64,000 bases of DNA, from contig CAWGAF010000001.1 of the NCBI GenBank assembly GCA_963820495.1, forward strand, positions 186,001 to 250,000. Direction: 5' to 3'. Shown piece by piece: positions 43,364 through 52,547 of this stretch (position 1 is its first letter; each line of letters starts with the position of its first letter). This DNA comes from JBBIPA01 sp963820495. Lineage in GTDB: Bacteria; Chloroflexota; Dehalococcoidia; GIF9; UBA5629. The position numbers were made by a program, and so were the translations under genes. Under the pieces are notes generated by a model, which saw nothing but the letters and a program-made list of their open reading frames with translations, did not search any database and was not told the origin of the DNA.

Positions 43364-43561
43364 TAGTATTTCTGCTCATATTGGATTGACGCTTTATAAT
43401 CAAGTACTGAGTGTAAATAGCTGTAGGTGGAGTACTCAATGCAGTCAATCAACACATCTGTTAGCTCAAAAGGGGTTCGCCAGTCACGTAGCCACAATAG
43501 TTCCTCTTTTAAGTTCAGAGAAAGTTCAGGATGACCGCTCCGTATCAGCGTTGCCTCTCAG
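43364..43561 (-). pseudogene. IS3-family-type transposase C-terminal relic
   Basis: On the minus strand one frame reads LKEELLWLRDWRTPFELTDV, then LIDCIEYSTYSYLHSVLDYK and ASIQYEQKY before a stop. This is the end of the rve-type integrase domain of IS3/IS481-group transposases (usual form IEWYNxERPHSALGYKSPxQYE). Upstream the matching frame (GNADTER) is broken by a stop and a shift, and the rest of the element is missing. Confidence 0.75.
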
Positions 43562-43751
43562 ATTACTATAGCTGATGAATGCCTGCCTGATACCTATGTA
43601 GCAGAGGGAACTTGTTATTACAAAATCCATAGACAACAAGCTCCCTTTGTTTTGGCTTGCGTCTCAATCAACTTCTGTAAGAAAGATTGCTACACGATTA
43701 TAGAGGTTTAGTTATATACTATATTCGTGTTTTGGTTTTCTCAACAGATTT

Positions 43752-44696
43752 CTAGCGTGTTGGTAACCCTATAAGGGCTCTATATTCGTTGGCTCTAGCA
43801 AGGCTCCGCCCCAAAAGTCTAGCTATGGCTATCGTGTCAGCTACTGTTCTGGCATTGCTGTCTATTATGTCATCTTTGTGCGGCCACCTGAAGCAGGTAT
43901 CCTCCATACCGACTCGGACATGAAGGCCAAAGAGCATAGCCATAGTCGTCAAATAAGAAGAGGCGCGCCCTGCCATGCATACCATGATTATTGATTCCGG
44001 GTCAATCTGACGTATTTGTCTAACCTGCCATATCATGCTCTCAGCCATAGCAAACTCGTTGGTCATAGGAGTACCGCCAGTTATATAACTGGGTAGCAGA
44101 ATCCAATATAATGGTTTTGCAGCAATACCCGTCTCTATAATCCATCTGTTAGCCCTGTCTAAATCACCATCGGAGTATATGGCAATCTGGGGTTTTACGC
44201 CATTCTTCTGCATCATTTCAGTCTCGGCCTGCAGCAGCTTGCGAGGGCTCTCCCAAAAGGGATTTACTGGCGATACCTCAACCAAACCTGATTTTATTAG
44301 AGCCACTTCATCCTCAAAAGTAGGTAACAGGGTGCAGCCATCAAGTATGACTTTGTCACCATATTTTTCCTTGATGGGATCAATAATAAGGTGGAGCTTA
44401 CGTATGTATTCATTCTTGTCAATGATCATGTTTCCATCATCAGTGCGAGGATGAATGTGTACGCTGATAGCACCGGCCTCTATGCATTCCATGGCCTCTT
44501 TCCTGATCTCATCTGTTGTGTAAGGCTGATTGGGATTCATCGCCCTCTTAATCGGTGCCCCTACTACTGCAGCCTTGACGACCATAGTCTCGGGTATATT
44601 CCATTTAGGTTGTACTTTCAGGTCCAAGCCATTTACGGGATCCCATCGGTCCTCAGAATTGTATCGCGTGGGTACATCCTTGAAGCAACTGCTCAT
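43752..44696 (-). CDS. BKACE / 3-keto-5-aminohexanoate cleavage family enzyme (DUF849)
   Basis: Beta-keto acid cleavage enzyme: condenses a beta-keto acid with acetyl-CoA to give acetoacetate and a new CoA-ester, with a metal ion (zinc in Kce). The 314-aa protein has the metal-binding VHIHPRTDDG motif near residue 80, VEVSPVNPFWESPRK, and the C-terminal metal-binding region LHVRVGMEDTCFRWPH near residue 262. AGGAGGT precedes the ATG. It is the last gene of the long minus-strand run behind the ABC transporter. It is closer to the copy at 55338 than to that at 59787 by eye. The actual keto acid is unknown. Confidence 0.9.
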   Translation of the reverse strand: MSSCFKDVPTRYNSEDRWDPVNGLDLKVQPKWNIPETMVVKAAVVGAPIKRAMNPNQPYTTDEIRKEAMECIEAGAISVHIHPRTDDGNMIIDKNEYIRKLHLIIDPIKEKYGDKVILDGCTLLPTFEDEVALIKSGLVEVSPVNPFWESPRKLLQAETEMMQKNGVKPQIAIYSDGDLDRANRWIIETGIAAKPLYWILLPSYITGGTPMTNEFAMAESMIWQVRQIRQIDPESIIMVCMAGRASSYLTTMAMLFGLHVRVGMEDTCFRWPHKDDIIDSNARTVADTIAIARLLGRSLARANEYRALIGLPTR

Positions 44697-45044
44697 ACTA
44701 TTACCTCCTGATTTTTGATTGTTTGTTCTATTTATATGTTTTATTCATTATTCAAGATGCTTTGGTCATTACCCAATAGATCAGAGTTAATTTGCATTGG
44801 ATATCTACCTCATACTTGCGTCATAACCGCGAATTAATTTATAATTGTTATTACTGAAGCCTTATAGATTTTGACATCTCCTTAACAATGGAAAGAACAT
44901 TCTGCTATGTGACCTGCTCCTCTGATTCTTGCTATTGCACTAAGCTTCTTTAAGTGATGCATGGAATGCCGCCACTTAGTTGAAATGGTCTCATGCGACC
45001 TTTGGCGACAGTGTTGATAGGGGTGGAACAGAGGGAATGAGTGT
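44697..45044. other. Intergenic stretch between livF and BKACE
   Basis: 348 AT-rich bases between the end of livF and the start of the BKACE gene, both minus strand. No gene, hairpin or convincing promoter was identified by eye. Confidence 0.4.
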
Positions 45045-45752
45045 CTATCCACCCAAATAAGCCCTTTTGACTTTGTCGTTGTTGAGCAGTTCATCACGAT
45101 TGCCACCAAGGACAATTCGGCCAGTCTCTATCACATAGCCTCGAGTTGCCAGCCGTAGTGCCATAGCCGCATTCTGCTCTACAAGAAGCACGCTAATACC
45201 CCGCTGATGCATAGTGGCAATAATCGAGGCAATTTCTTCTACCATTAGCGGGCTAAGCCCAATGGATGGTTCATCCATTAGCAGAAGTCTTGGCTTAGAC
45301 ATTAGAGCTCTGCTCATCGCTAGCATTTGTTGCTCGCCCCCACTAAGGCTACCAGCTCTTTGCCCTCTCCTCTTTCTGAGTATGGGAAAATGACCGTATA
45401 GTTCTTCCAAGTCACGCTTAATACCCTCTCTGTCACTTCTTATATATGCCCCTATTATGAGATTATCCTCGGTGCTCATATCAGGGAAAATCCGTCTTCC
45501 TTCTGGCACGTGCCCAATGCCCATCTTGACAATTTGCGATGAGCGTTTTCCATCGATCCTCTGGCCAGAGAACCATATCTCACCTGAGGTTGGATGCTTC
45601 AACCCCGAAATAGTTTTTAATACCGTTGTCTTTCCTGCTCCGTTTGCGCCCAATAAGGTAATAATACCCCCCTCTTCTACTTGCAAAGATATCCCTTTGA
45701 CCGCCTCAACCCTGCCATAGTGGACCTTTATATCCCTAACGTCTAGCAACAT
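45045..45752 (-). CDS. livF: Branched-chain amino-acid-type ABC transporter ATPase LivF
   Basis: Second ATPase of a LIV-type importer; 235 aa. Walker A GANGAGKTTVLKTISG (~34), signature LSGGEQQMLAMSRAL (~137), Walker B LLLMDEPSIGLSP (~158). It overlaps livG by 17 bases. LIV-type systems carry amino acids, amides and also aromatic or dicarboxylic acids, so the solute must be guessed from context, here probably the substrate of the amidohydrolase/BKACE pathway. Confidence 0.93.
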   Translation of the reverse strand: MLLDVRDIKVHYGRVEAVKGISLQVEEGGIITLLGANGAGKTTVLKTISGLKHPTSGEIWFSGQRIDGKRSSQIVKMGIGHVPEGRRIFPDMSTEDNLIIGAYIRSDREGIKRDLEELYGHFPILRKRRGQRAGSLSGGEQQMLAMSRALMSKPRLLLMDEPSIGLSPLMVEEIASIIATMHQRGISVLLVEQNAAMALRLATRGYVIETGRIVLGGNRDELLNNDKVKRAYLGG

Positions 45753-46509
45753 ACTCCATCCCTAAATAAGCCTCGATGACTTCTGTATTTTCGAGTATCT
45801 CTTCTGGAGGGCCCTCTGCTATTTTCTTACCAAAGTTTAAAACACAGATCCTGTCACATATGTCCATAACTACTCTCATATCATGCTCTACCAAAAGTAT
45901 TGTTACTCCTCTATCGCGGGTGTTCCTTATTTTATTCTTCATCTGCTCAACTTCTTCCGCGATCATCCCGGTGACCGGCTCATCTAACATTAGTAATTCG
46001 GGGTTTGCAGCCAGCGCAATCGACATACCCAGTGCTCTTTGGTGGCCATGCGGTAGGTTTTTCGCCAACTCGTGCTGTTTTCCCCATAGTCCCATAAAAT
46101 CAGCGAGCTCCGCCGCCTTCCCAAGCAATTGTTTCTGCCTATTTTGGGATGAAGTAGTATTAAATAGGGCAGCTCGGAATCCTATACCTGATGTCAGATG
46201 AAAACCGAGTAGGATGTTTTCCAATACTGTCATGCTGCCAAAAAGCGTCGTTTGCTGAAACGTTCTTACCACGCCCTTCTTGACTACAGAGTGCGGCTTT
46301 AGCCCAGTAATGACCTCATTCTTGAATAAAACTTTACCCCTGGTGGGACGAAGGACCCCGCTTATGGTATTGAACACTGTTGTTTTGCCCGCACCGTTAG
46401 GCCCAATCAGCCCTACAATATTTCCTTTTTCTATGGACAGATCAAGTTCGCTAACCGCAGTCAATCCACCAAAGCATTTCGTCAGTTTTTGCAGTTCAAG
46501 CAGAGACAT
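45736..46509 (-). CDS. livG: Branched-chain amino-acid-type ABC transporter ATPase LivG
   Basis: First ATPase of the importer; 257 aa. Walker A GPNGAGKTTVFNTISG (~35), Walker B LLMLDEPVTGM (~175). The signature motif is altered to LPHGHQRALGMSIAL (usually LxxGQQR), an unusual but probably functional variant because LivG signatures are loose. 226 gene-free bases separate it from livM upstream, and it overlaps livF. Confidence 0.92.
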   Translation of the reverse strand: MSLLELQKLTKCFGGLTAVSELDLSIEKGNIVGLIGPNGAGKTTVFNTISGVLRPTRGKVLFKNEVITGLKPHSVVKKGVVRTFQQTTLFGSMTVLENILLGFHLTSGIGFRAALFNTTSSQNRQKQLLGKAAELADFMGLWGKQHELAKNLPHGHQRALGMSIALAANPELLMLDEPVTGMIAEEVEQMKNKIRNTRDRGVTILLVEHDMRVVMDICDRICVLNFGKKIAEGPPEEILENTEVIEAYLGMEYVARR

Positions 46510-46735
46510 GCAGTTAACCTCTCAAGTCAAATATAAGGCACTGAACTATCATAGAAGCTCCTTTCCACTGTCAACTAATCATATCAGCCAGCGAGTGCAG
46601 TAGGCTTAGACTTGGCTTTCTAGGGACATAACCATTCTCCTACTATTATCTGATATCGCTGGTTTTAGGTTAGTTCTACTTAATTTATGCTTTTTTCCCT
46701 CAGCTTCCGTGTGTAGTTTGCTCTTAAACAGGGTC

Positions 46736-47737
46736 TTAATAAGTGCAAAATGAATCCTTCCTAATCAACCTCATAAATTTGCGCCCTAACGTTTTTACCA
46801 TGCCAAGTAAACCAGCTCTGAAAAACAATGCTGTACCTATTAATACTAGCGCATAGATTATCGGTTCAAACTCGTTTATTGGTCTTAGAAATTCGGACAA
46901 GACACTAAAAACTACAGTACCAAGTATCGGTCCAGCAATGCTTGCTCCTCCCCCCACTACTACATACACAAGATAGTAAAGTGACTGTATCAGGGTAAAA
47001 GAGCTGGGCAGTATACACCCTACATTATAGGTATATAATACGCCTGCTAAGCCTGCGAATATACTGCCTATTACAAAGGCTAGGACCTTGTACCCCATAA
47101 TGTTGATGCCAACATGTTCGGCAAGGTTATCAAACTGGCTAATAGCCCGGAATACCCGACCAATGTGCGACGCATACAGCCTATGCATGGTTAGTATCCC
47201 TAGAAGCACCAATACCAATATAAGATAATAAAGAGAGGGTTTTGACACGAAGTTGATTTCAAAAAGGCCAGGCATAAGAATAGGGTCTGGGGGGGGCAAA
47301 TTCTTAATTCCAAGTAAACCTCCAAAGGGGTGCTCCCACATACCAAACACAATCCTGATGAGTTCACCAAAGGCAAGGGTAGTAATCATAAAGTAAATCC
47401 CCTTGATTCTAAGCGTGATATAGCCGATGAACACAGCCACAGTTCCTGTTGTTGCTATTGCTGCAAGCAAGCTTAACCAGGAAGATAGACCGAAGTTCAT
47501 GATTAATACAGCCGACATATAACCCCCAATAGCAGCGAAACCGGCATGACCTAAAGTCACCTGACCTGTCGTTATGATAAACCAGAGACTGGCAGCAAGG
47601 AGCACGTTGATTAGCATGGATACTATTACTTCTAGATGGTAAAGGTTCTTAATTAAAATCGGCACTAATGCCAATATCACCACTACGGCTATATAAGGTA
47701 TATATGCAACGACCTTGTGACACTTTCTCCAGTTCAT
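46736..47737 (-). CDS. livM: ABC transporter permease LivM
   Basis: Integral membrane permease with about nine hydrophobic helices over 333 aa, matching LivM: AASLWFIITTGQVTLGHAGF near residue 48 and the coupling-type loop around SHIGRVFRAISQFDNLAEHVG near residue 190. It overlaps livH by 4 bases (ATGA), typical for the H-M pair. Confidence 0.92.
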   Translation of the reverse strand: MNWRKCHKVVAYIPYIAVVVILALVPILIKNLYHLEVIVSMLINVLLAASLWFIITTGQVTLGHAGFAAIGGYMSAVLIMNFGLSSWLSLLAAIATTGTVAVFIGYITLRIKGIYFMITTLAFGELIRIVFGMWEHPFGGLLGIKNLPPPDPILMPGLFEINFVSKPSLYYLILVLVLLGILTMHRLYASHIGRVFRAISQFDNLAEHVGINIMGYKVLAFVIGSIFAGLAGVLYTYNVGCILPSSFTLIQSLYYLVYVVVGGGASIAGPILGTVVFSVLSEFLRPINEFEPIIYALVLIGTALFFRAGLLGMVKTLGRKFMRLIRKDSFCTY

Positions 47738-48600
47738 GCTGTCTTACCCAAGAGACCAGTACGTCTAAAAATCAGAATCAATATAATGATAAGAAAGGGG
47801 AAAGTAGTTGCGGTATATCCTAGGAATGTGTGTCCATAACTCTCTACAATACCTAAAATGAGCCCACCTAATACTGTGCCCGGAATACTGCCTAGCCCAC
47901 CTAATATGATGATGCACAGCGATTTAGTTAGCATACTAGTCCCCATGGTCGGCTCGATAAAAAAAATGGGCGCCATTATTCCCCCGGCTGCTGCTGCTAG
48001 TGCACAACCCAGACCGAAGCCCAAGGTACCGATCCTCTCGGTGTCTATTCCTTGCAAGGCAGCGGCTTCTTGGTCTTGAGCGATGGCCCGCATGGCTCTC
48101 CCCAGTTTAGTTTTATACACAAAAAAGTACAGAGCACCTACCAAAGCAATACTAATTAACCCGGCTATAATTCTTGAATCACTAATTTTAACATTAAGAA
48201 AGGTCATACTTCCCTGGAAAACCTCTGCCATCCCCCTCGGTTGTCTTCCAAAGACCAGTTGGGCAGAAGTCTGAAGAAGCCACATTAACCCTATGGCAAT
48301 GATTACAGTCGTAACGACATCTCCAAGTGCCTGGCGGAAAAAGGCTCTTTCCAGAATTACCCCAATAAGAGCTACTCCCACCATGCTTACTAGTAAAGCA
48401 GCAATATAGTTAATGTGTAGTAAGCCACTAAGATAGAAGACAAAAAAAGCACCGAGCATATAGAATTCACCATGTGCGAGATTAATGACATTCATGATGC
48501 TCAAAATTACAGTGAGCCCCAAAGCTACTAGTACATAGACTAAGCCTGTCTGTAATCCGTAGACTAAGGGTTGTAACAATGTTTCCAAAGTCACACTCAA
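47734..48600 (-). CDS. livH: ABC transporter permease LivH
   Basis: Integral membrane permease of 288 aa. Family features: SIMNVINLAHGEFYMLGAF near residue 33, the cytoplasmic coupling segment LGRAMRAIAQDQEAAALQGI near residue 166 and the GGLGSIPGTVLGGLILGIVE helix near 233. The frame shown starts with TTG; an in-frame GTG two codons later is an equal choice. A terminator hairpin lies between it and livK upstream. Confidence 0.92.
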   Translation of the reverse strand: MSVTLETLLQPLVYGLQTGLVYVLVALGLTVILSIMNVINLAHGEFYMLGAFFVFYLSGLLHINYIAALLVSMVGVALIGVILERAFFRQALGDVVTTVIIAIGLMWLLQTSAQLVFGRQPRGMAEVFQGSMTFLNVKISDSRIIAGLISIALVGALYFFVYKTKLGRAMRAIAQDQEAAALQGIDTERIGTLGFGLGCALAAAAGGIMAPIFFIEPTMGTSMLTKSLCIIILGGLGSIPGTVLGGLILGIVESYGHTFLGYTATTFPFLIIILILIFRRTGLLGKTA

Positions 48601-48662
48601 GTATCAGCCAACCTTTCTGGACTGGTAGGGCAATGGTACTCAGCCAATATTTCCCATTCTTA

Positions 48663-48716
48663 TCAAAAAAAACCCTTGTAAAGGTGGGGTAGGCCTACTA
48701 CCCCACCTCTGCAAGG
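48663..48716 (-). terminator. Intrinsic terminator between livK and livH
   Basis: Read on the minus strand, downstream of livK: a hairpin with arms AGGTGGGGTAG and CTACCCCACCT around a five-base loop, extended by CTTG/CAAG, followed by a run of eight T. It should stop or attenuate transcription after the binding-protein gene and so make livK more abundant than the permease genes. Confidence 0.85.
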
Positions 48717-48737
48717 ATATGAAACACTTTGCTGGTT

Positions 48738-49991
48738 TCATTCAAACATTTCGTAAGCAGGAGGGCCTTGCCATTTAGTTTCTAGCTTCCCATCAACATA
48801 CTCACCTGGCCAACAGGGACCTAAAGTACACCGATTGATGCCCCACCCCGGCACCTTCTCTCCAAACCAATGATTTTCAAAGCCGAATACTCCCTGCCAG
48901 CGGTAATTGCCAAATCCCTCTGCCCATGCAGTAGTGTCCATGCTATCTTGGCCGTTGAGAAATTCGAAGAAAGCCTTCACATCGTTGTAGAACAGGTGGA
49001 AAAAGATAGTAGGGGGTTCACCATACTTCTCTTTATATTTGTAATACAAATCATGATAGGCCTTACTAACTATAGGACTATCAGGGTCTACGTCGTTAGT
49101 AACAACCTTCGCCAGAGATTCCTTGGGTACAGTTGTTTCCATTAGACCGACGGGAGGAGTACAAGTCATCGATATAAAGCCCTTAAAGCCTGCTTCCCGT
49201 AACTGCTTTACTAGAAAGGTTGACATACCCCCCATAGTAGCTGCAGTGTTGCTAGTCTCTATGACATCAGGGTTCTTAGCTAGTGCTCGAGAAATTACTG
49301 GCATAAAATCTTTGGTATCATAGGGGAACTTCTCCATACCCAGCCAATTCAAGCCGTACATTGGGCATACTCTCTTAGCCGCGTTTTCCCAGAGTGGAGT
49401 ATCAGACAGGTCGGGTCCCATGGAGAGAACTGTTTTTGCCTCTGGGTAAAATTTGCTTAGATACACAAGTGGTACGTGAACTGGGTCCTCGGCAGGGGGA
49501 GAACAGAAGAAAGTATGCGGTTTATCCGGGCCGATCAACCCCGGCACTTGCATTACAAAAAAACTTATCACTTTGTTAGGTTCGGTAACTGTCTGGACAC
49601 CTACAGCATCGTCAGCGAAAGGCCCGCAAAGAATGTTCACCTTTTTATCATATACCAGCTCTGCTGCAACATTCTTGCCAATAGCAGTATCAAATTTAGT
49701 ATCAGTGACTATGGTAGCTAAATTATACTTTTGTCCGCCAATAGTGACCCCACCTTGCTCATTTTGGGCATCTACTGCCATTTGTACTGCGTTTTTTATA
49801 ATAGTACCAAAAAATGCTGCTGGTCCGGTTAATGGGGTGGCAATTCCGATATACAGTGTATTCGTCGGTGCAGGACTAGGCGCTGTCGGTGTAGGCGCGG
49901 GTGGCGCAGACTGAGAGACACAGGTCCACCCTCCTACTAGCATAGCTATCACTATTGCTACTGCTAACGCTAATTTTACTAATTTCTTCAC
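48738..49991 (-). CDS. livK: ABC transporter substrate-binding protein (LivK-like)
   Basis: Extracytoplasmic receptor of the importer, 417 aa. N-terminal signal (KKLVKLALAVAIVIAMLVGG) ends in GWTC, a poor lipobox, followed by a Pro/Ala/Thr-rich linker (~28-44) and a periplasmic-binding-protein type I fold starting LYIGIATPLTGPAAFFG. The start is GTG with AGGAGGA. The ligand pocket cannot be read by eye. It is separated from livH by a strong terminator. The leader region upstream resembles that of the amidohydrolase gene (about three quarters identical over 57 bases). Confidence 0.9.
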   Translation of the reverse strand: MKKLVKLALAVAIVIAMLVGGWTCVSQSAPPAPTPTAPSPAPTNTLYIGIATPLTGPAAFFGTIIKNAVQMAVDAQNEQGGVTIGGQKYNLATIVTDTKFDTAIGKNVAAELVYDKKVNILCGPFADDAVGVQTVTEPNKVISFFVMQVPGLIGPDKPHTFFCSPPAEDPVHVPLVYLSKFYPEAKTVLSMGPDLSDTPLWENAAKRVCPMYGLNWLGMEKFPYDTKDFMPVISRALAKNPDVIETSNTAATMGGMSTFLVKQLREAGFKGFISMTCTPPVGLMETTVPKESLAKVVTNDVDPDSPIVSKAYHDLYYKYKEKYGEPPTIFFHLFYNDVKAFFEFLNGQDSMDTTAWAEGFGNYRWQGVFGFENHWFGEKVPGWGINRCTLGPCWPGEYVDGKLETKWQGPPAYEMFE

Positions 49992-50029
49992 TTTTTTCCT
50001 CCTAAATTAGTATTTCCTTTCTGAATTAA

Positions 50030-50080
50030 TAGAGATTCTAAGCAAACTCCTAGAATCATTCGTCAAAACTCGTATTCATA
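50030..50080 (-). repeat. Duplicated leader segment (copy near livK)
   Basis: The segment of about 57 bases here (AGCAAACTCC and ATTCGTCAAAACT are its landmarks) resembles 51530-51590 upstream of the amidohydrolase gene (AGCAAGCTCC and ATTCGTTAAAGCT) with about three quarters identity by hand alignment. Both lie upstream of minus-strand genes, so the copies may hold promoter or operator elements, or simply mark an old duplication. Confidence 0.5.
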
Positions 50081-50160
50081 TCAGCCCTAAAATGGATCTC
50101 TATTCCTTCAAAAGTGCCGCATAGGGCGGCTCACCCATAATTCTCATGCATAATATCCAT
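50081..50160 (-). pseudogene. N-terminal relic of a third acetoacetate-decarboxylase-family gene
   Basis: The minus strand begins ATGGATATTATGCATGAG with a good GAAGGAGGA site and, after a small frameshift, matches the first ~27 codons of the gene ending at 51608 (MGEPPYCG, FEGIEIHFRAD). It then breaks off into the duplicated leader. It is therefore the deleted remainder of another paralog between the amidohydrolase gene and livK. Confidence 0.75.
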
Positions 50161-50213
50161 TACTATTTGTCCTCCTTCTTTTAGCTTTTAACCATTGTCT
50201 CATACAAACCTGT

Positions 50214-51449
50214 CTATGAGTTACTAATGCTGGGTAAGCCAAGCTTATCGACCAAAACCTTTCCATCTTTTACTACCAGTTTTATGTTCTTTGTGTCAAC
50301 TATCTGAGTAATAGGATCTCCAGAAACAACAATCAAATCAGCCAGCTTACCTTTCTCTATTGTTCCAAGCTCATTTCCTTTACCCAGATTCTCAGCGGCT
50401 ATTTTGGTTGCAGCCATTATTGCAGCCATTGGACTCATCCCCAACCCTACCATTAACTCCATTTCTTTATGAACCGCTTTGCCGAAAGGATTCTTTGGCG
50501 CACCAGCATCGGTACCAACAGCGATTTTTACCCCAGCATCATAAAGCCTCTTGACACCTTTACTTACGGCCGAATAAGTTCTCGGCAGTTGGGGGAGCAT
50601 TTTTAGGAAATACCAATGTACTGTAAGAGTCGGTACTAAGTATGTCCCTCTATCAACCATCATTTTAATGAGTTCATCTGGAACTTCTAGGTCAGTGTGA
50701 TCAGTTCCAACCTCTATAAGGTGCTCTATGGAATCTGCTCCAGCGCGAACGGCAATAATTGCATCTGGTGAATACTCAACATGAACCGTAACACGAAGAT
50801 TATGCTTGTGCGCTTCGTCTATCAATGCTTCGACCACATCCCAGGATATCTTTGCAACCTTTTCGGGGTAATGCCAGTAATCCATATTACCCACTAGAAT
50901 TTTGATGCAATCCACACCACCTTCAGCTACTTTTTTAATCTCTTCTCTACCAGTCTTAGCATCTGCAACTTGCCTTGAACAGTGCTCAATGATGTAGGGA
51001 TATCCGGCATATACAGTAGCAGCGGGACTTCCACCCTTTGCAGTAAAAATTGGACCGGCATTAAAAATTCGGGGGCCTTTTAGCTTACCTGATGCTATCT
51101 TATCACGAAGTCTAATCATGTCAGGAAAGAAGTCACCAAGGCTTCTGATACTAGTCACACCATTTTCAATTGATTGTTTTCTTGCACTGGCAAAGCTATT
51201 AGAGGAGGCCATATCCATAACAGGTGTTTGACCTGGCTTCGGTTTTACAACTCCACCGAAATGAACATGACAATCGATAAGACCAGGCATAACCACCAGG
51301 CCTTTCAAATCGAATACTGCTACTTTTTCTGGATAGCTTTTTCCCACACCAACGTTAGTAATGCGTGTCCCATCTACTTCGATGGTTGCTTTTTCAACTG
51401 GTTTTAGTCCAGTGCCATCGATCAGTAAACCATTAACAAGTACAAACAT
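50214..51449 (-). CDS. Metal-dependent amidohydrolase (imidazolonepropionase/prolidase-like)
   Basis: Amidohydrolase-superfamily enzyme of 411 aa. Metal ligands: DCHVHFG (~60), Lys in DCIKILVGNMD (~180), His in VTVHVEY (~220) and SIEHLIEVG (~240), Asp in VGTDAGAPKNP (~315). Such enzymes cleave amide, cyclic amide or peptide bonds. It lies between the decarboxylase-family genes and the ABC transporter on one strand, so it probably acts on the imported compound (inference). The ribosome site is GAGGT. Confidence 0.87.
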   Translation of the reverse strand: MFVLVNGLLIDGTGLKPVEKATIEVDGTRITNVGVGKSYPEKVAVFDLKGLVVMPGLIDCHVHFGGVVKPKPGQTPVMDMASSNSFASARKQSIENGVTSIRSLGDFFPDMIRLRDKIASGKLKGPRIFNAGPIFTAKGGSPAATVYAGYPYIIEHCSRQVADAKTGREEIKKVAEGGVDCIKILVGNMDYWHYPEKVAKISWDVVEALIDEAHKHNLRVTVHVEYSPDAIIAVRAGADSIEHLIEVGTDHTDLEVPDELIKMMVDRGTYLVPTLTVHWYFLKMLPQLPRTYSAVSKGVKRLYDAGVKIAVGTDAGAPKNPFGKAVHKEMELMVGLGMSPMAAIMAATKIAAENLGKGNELGTIEKGKLADLIVVSGDPITQIVDTKNIKLVVKDGKVLVDKLGLPSISNS

Positions 51450-51529
51450 TTTTTACCTCCTCACATCTGAGACCTAAGGTCTTGCGACGGTTAACTCATA
51501 ACATAGTCCACCCAATCAATATTTTCCTT

Positions 51530-51590
51530 CCTAAATTAATAAGGCTTTTAAGCAAGCTCCCGGGATAATTCGTTAAAGCTGATCTTTTAT
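51530..51590 (-). repeat. Duplicated leader segment (copy upstream of the amidohydrolase gene)
   Basis: Partner of the segment at 50030-50080. It lies in the gap between a decarboxylase-family gene and the amidohydrolase gene. Confidence 0.5.
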
Positions 51591-51607
51591 ATCACCCTGT
51601 ATGAACA

Positions 51608-52387
51608 CTACCATTCGCATATTAACTCCCTCTCCCCAGTAAGTTTCATACCTATACTATAGAAGTAGGCACTAGTTACCTCCCTAGGCTTGAGCAAGTA
51701 GAGCTCCTCCAATTCAGACTCCGGAAATTTGAGAGAAACATCTTCGGCAGCCCACACTTTCCCAAACTTGGGCTTGTCAAACACTAGTCTGAATAGTTTA
51801 TGCGACGGTTTACCCCCAGGTTTAAGGGATAAGGACGATGATGAAACAAAACGAACGTATGGTGGAGGCAACTCCGCCGGTGATATTTCTCGGCTCAACC
51901 TTATAGTCGCAGTAGCAAGCCTCTCACCATAAACTTCAAGGAAGGATGTGAATCTTGTTCCCGGCCCAACCTCGCCAAGATGCTCATTCAACTCGAAGAG
52001 CCTAGCTTTGCTAAAAGTATGCTTAATCTTCCCCATTTGCTTGGTGATACCCATAAACCAGCCAACAAGCAATGCCCAAGTTGTATCAACCCACATACAA
52101 TAGCTCCATTTCGCCTCAATGCCATTGACCCGGCAATTCATAAAAAGACCACATTCGCTAAACACCCCCGCTTCTGGGTTACGAACCAGTAGATCGCTTT
52201 GGTTCTTAGAAATAGTTATGCCCTCAAAAAAACGTATATTGCAACCACCAGGGTCAACTTCTGAAAGTTCAACAGGCTCAGGTAGGAACTTTCGGACCTG
52301 TTTTGGATCAGCCCTAAAATTGATCTCCATTCCTTCAAAACTACCGCAGTAGGGCGGCTCCCCCATAATCTCATACAAAATATCCAT
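51608..52387 (-). CDS. Acetoacetate decarboxylase-superfamily protein 1
   Basis: 259-aa member of the ADC fold, which uses a Schiff-base lysine to decarboxylate or otherwise process beta-keto acids. The start ATG 52387 is preferred to a GTG nine codons upstream, because AAAGGAGG lies between them and the paralog begins at the same place. Family features: FRADPKQVRKFLPEPVEL (~24) with the substrate Arg, and FMGITKQMGKIK (~120), which aligns with the catalytic Lys-Lys pair of clostridial ADC; here the second Lys is Gln. It could decarboxylate acetoacetate made by the BKACE enzymes, giving acetone, but other ADC-fold reactions are possible. Confidence 0.83.
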   Translation of the reverse strand: MDILYEIMGEPPYCGSFEGMEINFRADPKQVRKFLPEPVELSEVDPGGCNIRFFEGITISKNQSDLLVRNPEAGVFSECGLFMNCRVNGIEAKWSYCMWVDTTWALLVGWFMGITKQMGKIKHTFSKARLFELNEHLGEVGPGTRFTSFLEVYGERLATATIRLSREISPAELPPPYVRFVSSSSLSLKPGGKPSHKLFRLVFDKPKFGKVWAAEDVSLKFPESELEELYLLKPREVTSAYFYSIGMKLTGERELICEW

Positions 52388-52547
52388 TACTATTTTTCCT
52401 CCTTTTTCTAGCACTATTCTGTTAGGTTCAGTTCTTCATCTTTTCTCACAAAATCTAACACCTCCCTTCCATTTGGATATACGAATCAGTATATCAATCA
52501 ATACTTTATTCCTTACTATTTTTAACTACCGCACATCAAAATAAACG

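Larger units (their letters stand above)
42842..43751. other. Degraded intergenic region with insertion-sequence debris
   Basis: 910 bases between the small CxxC gene and the BKACE gene. It contains the transposase relic at 43364-43561 and an unrecognised 75-codon frame at 43106-43333. The rest is non-coding by inspection, with frequent stops in all frames. Confidence 0.55.
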
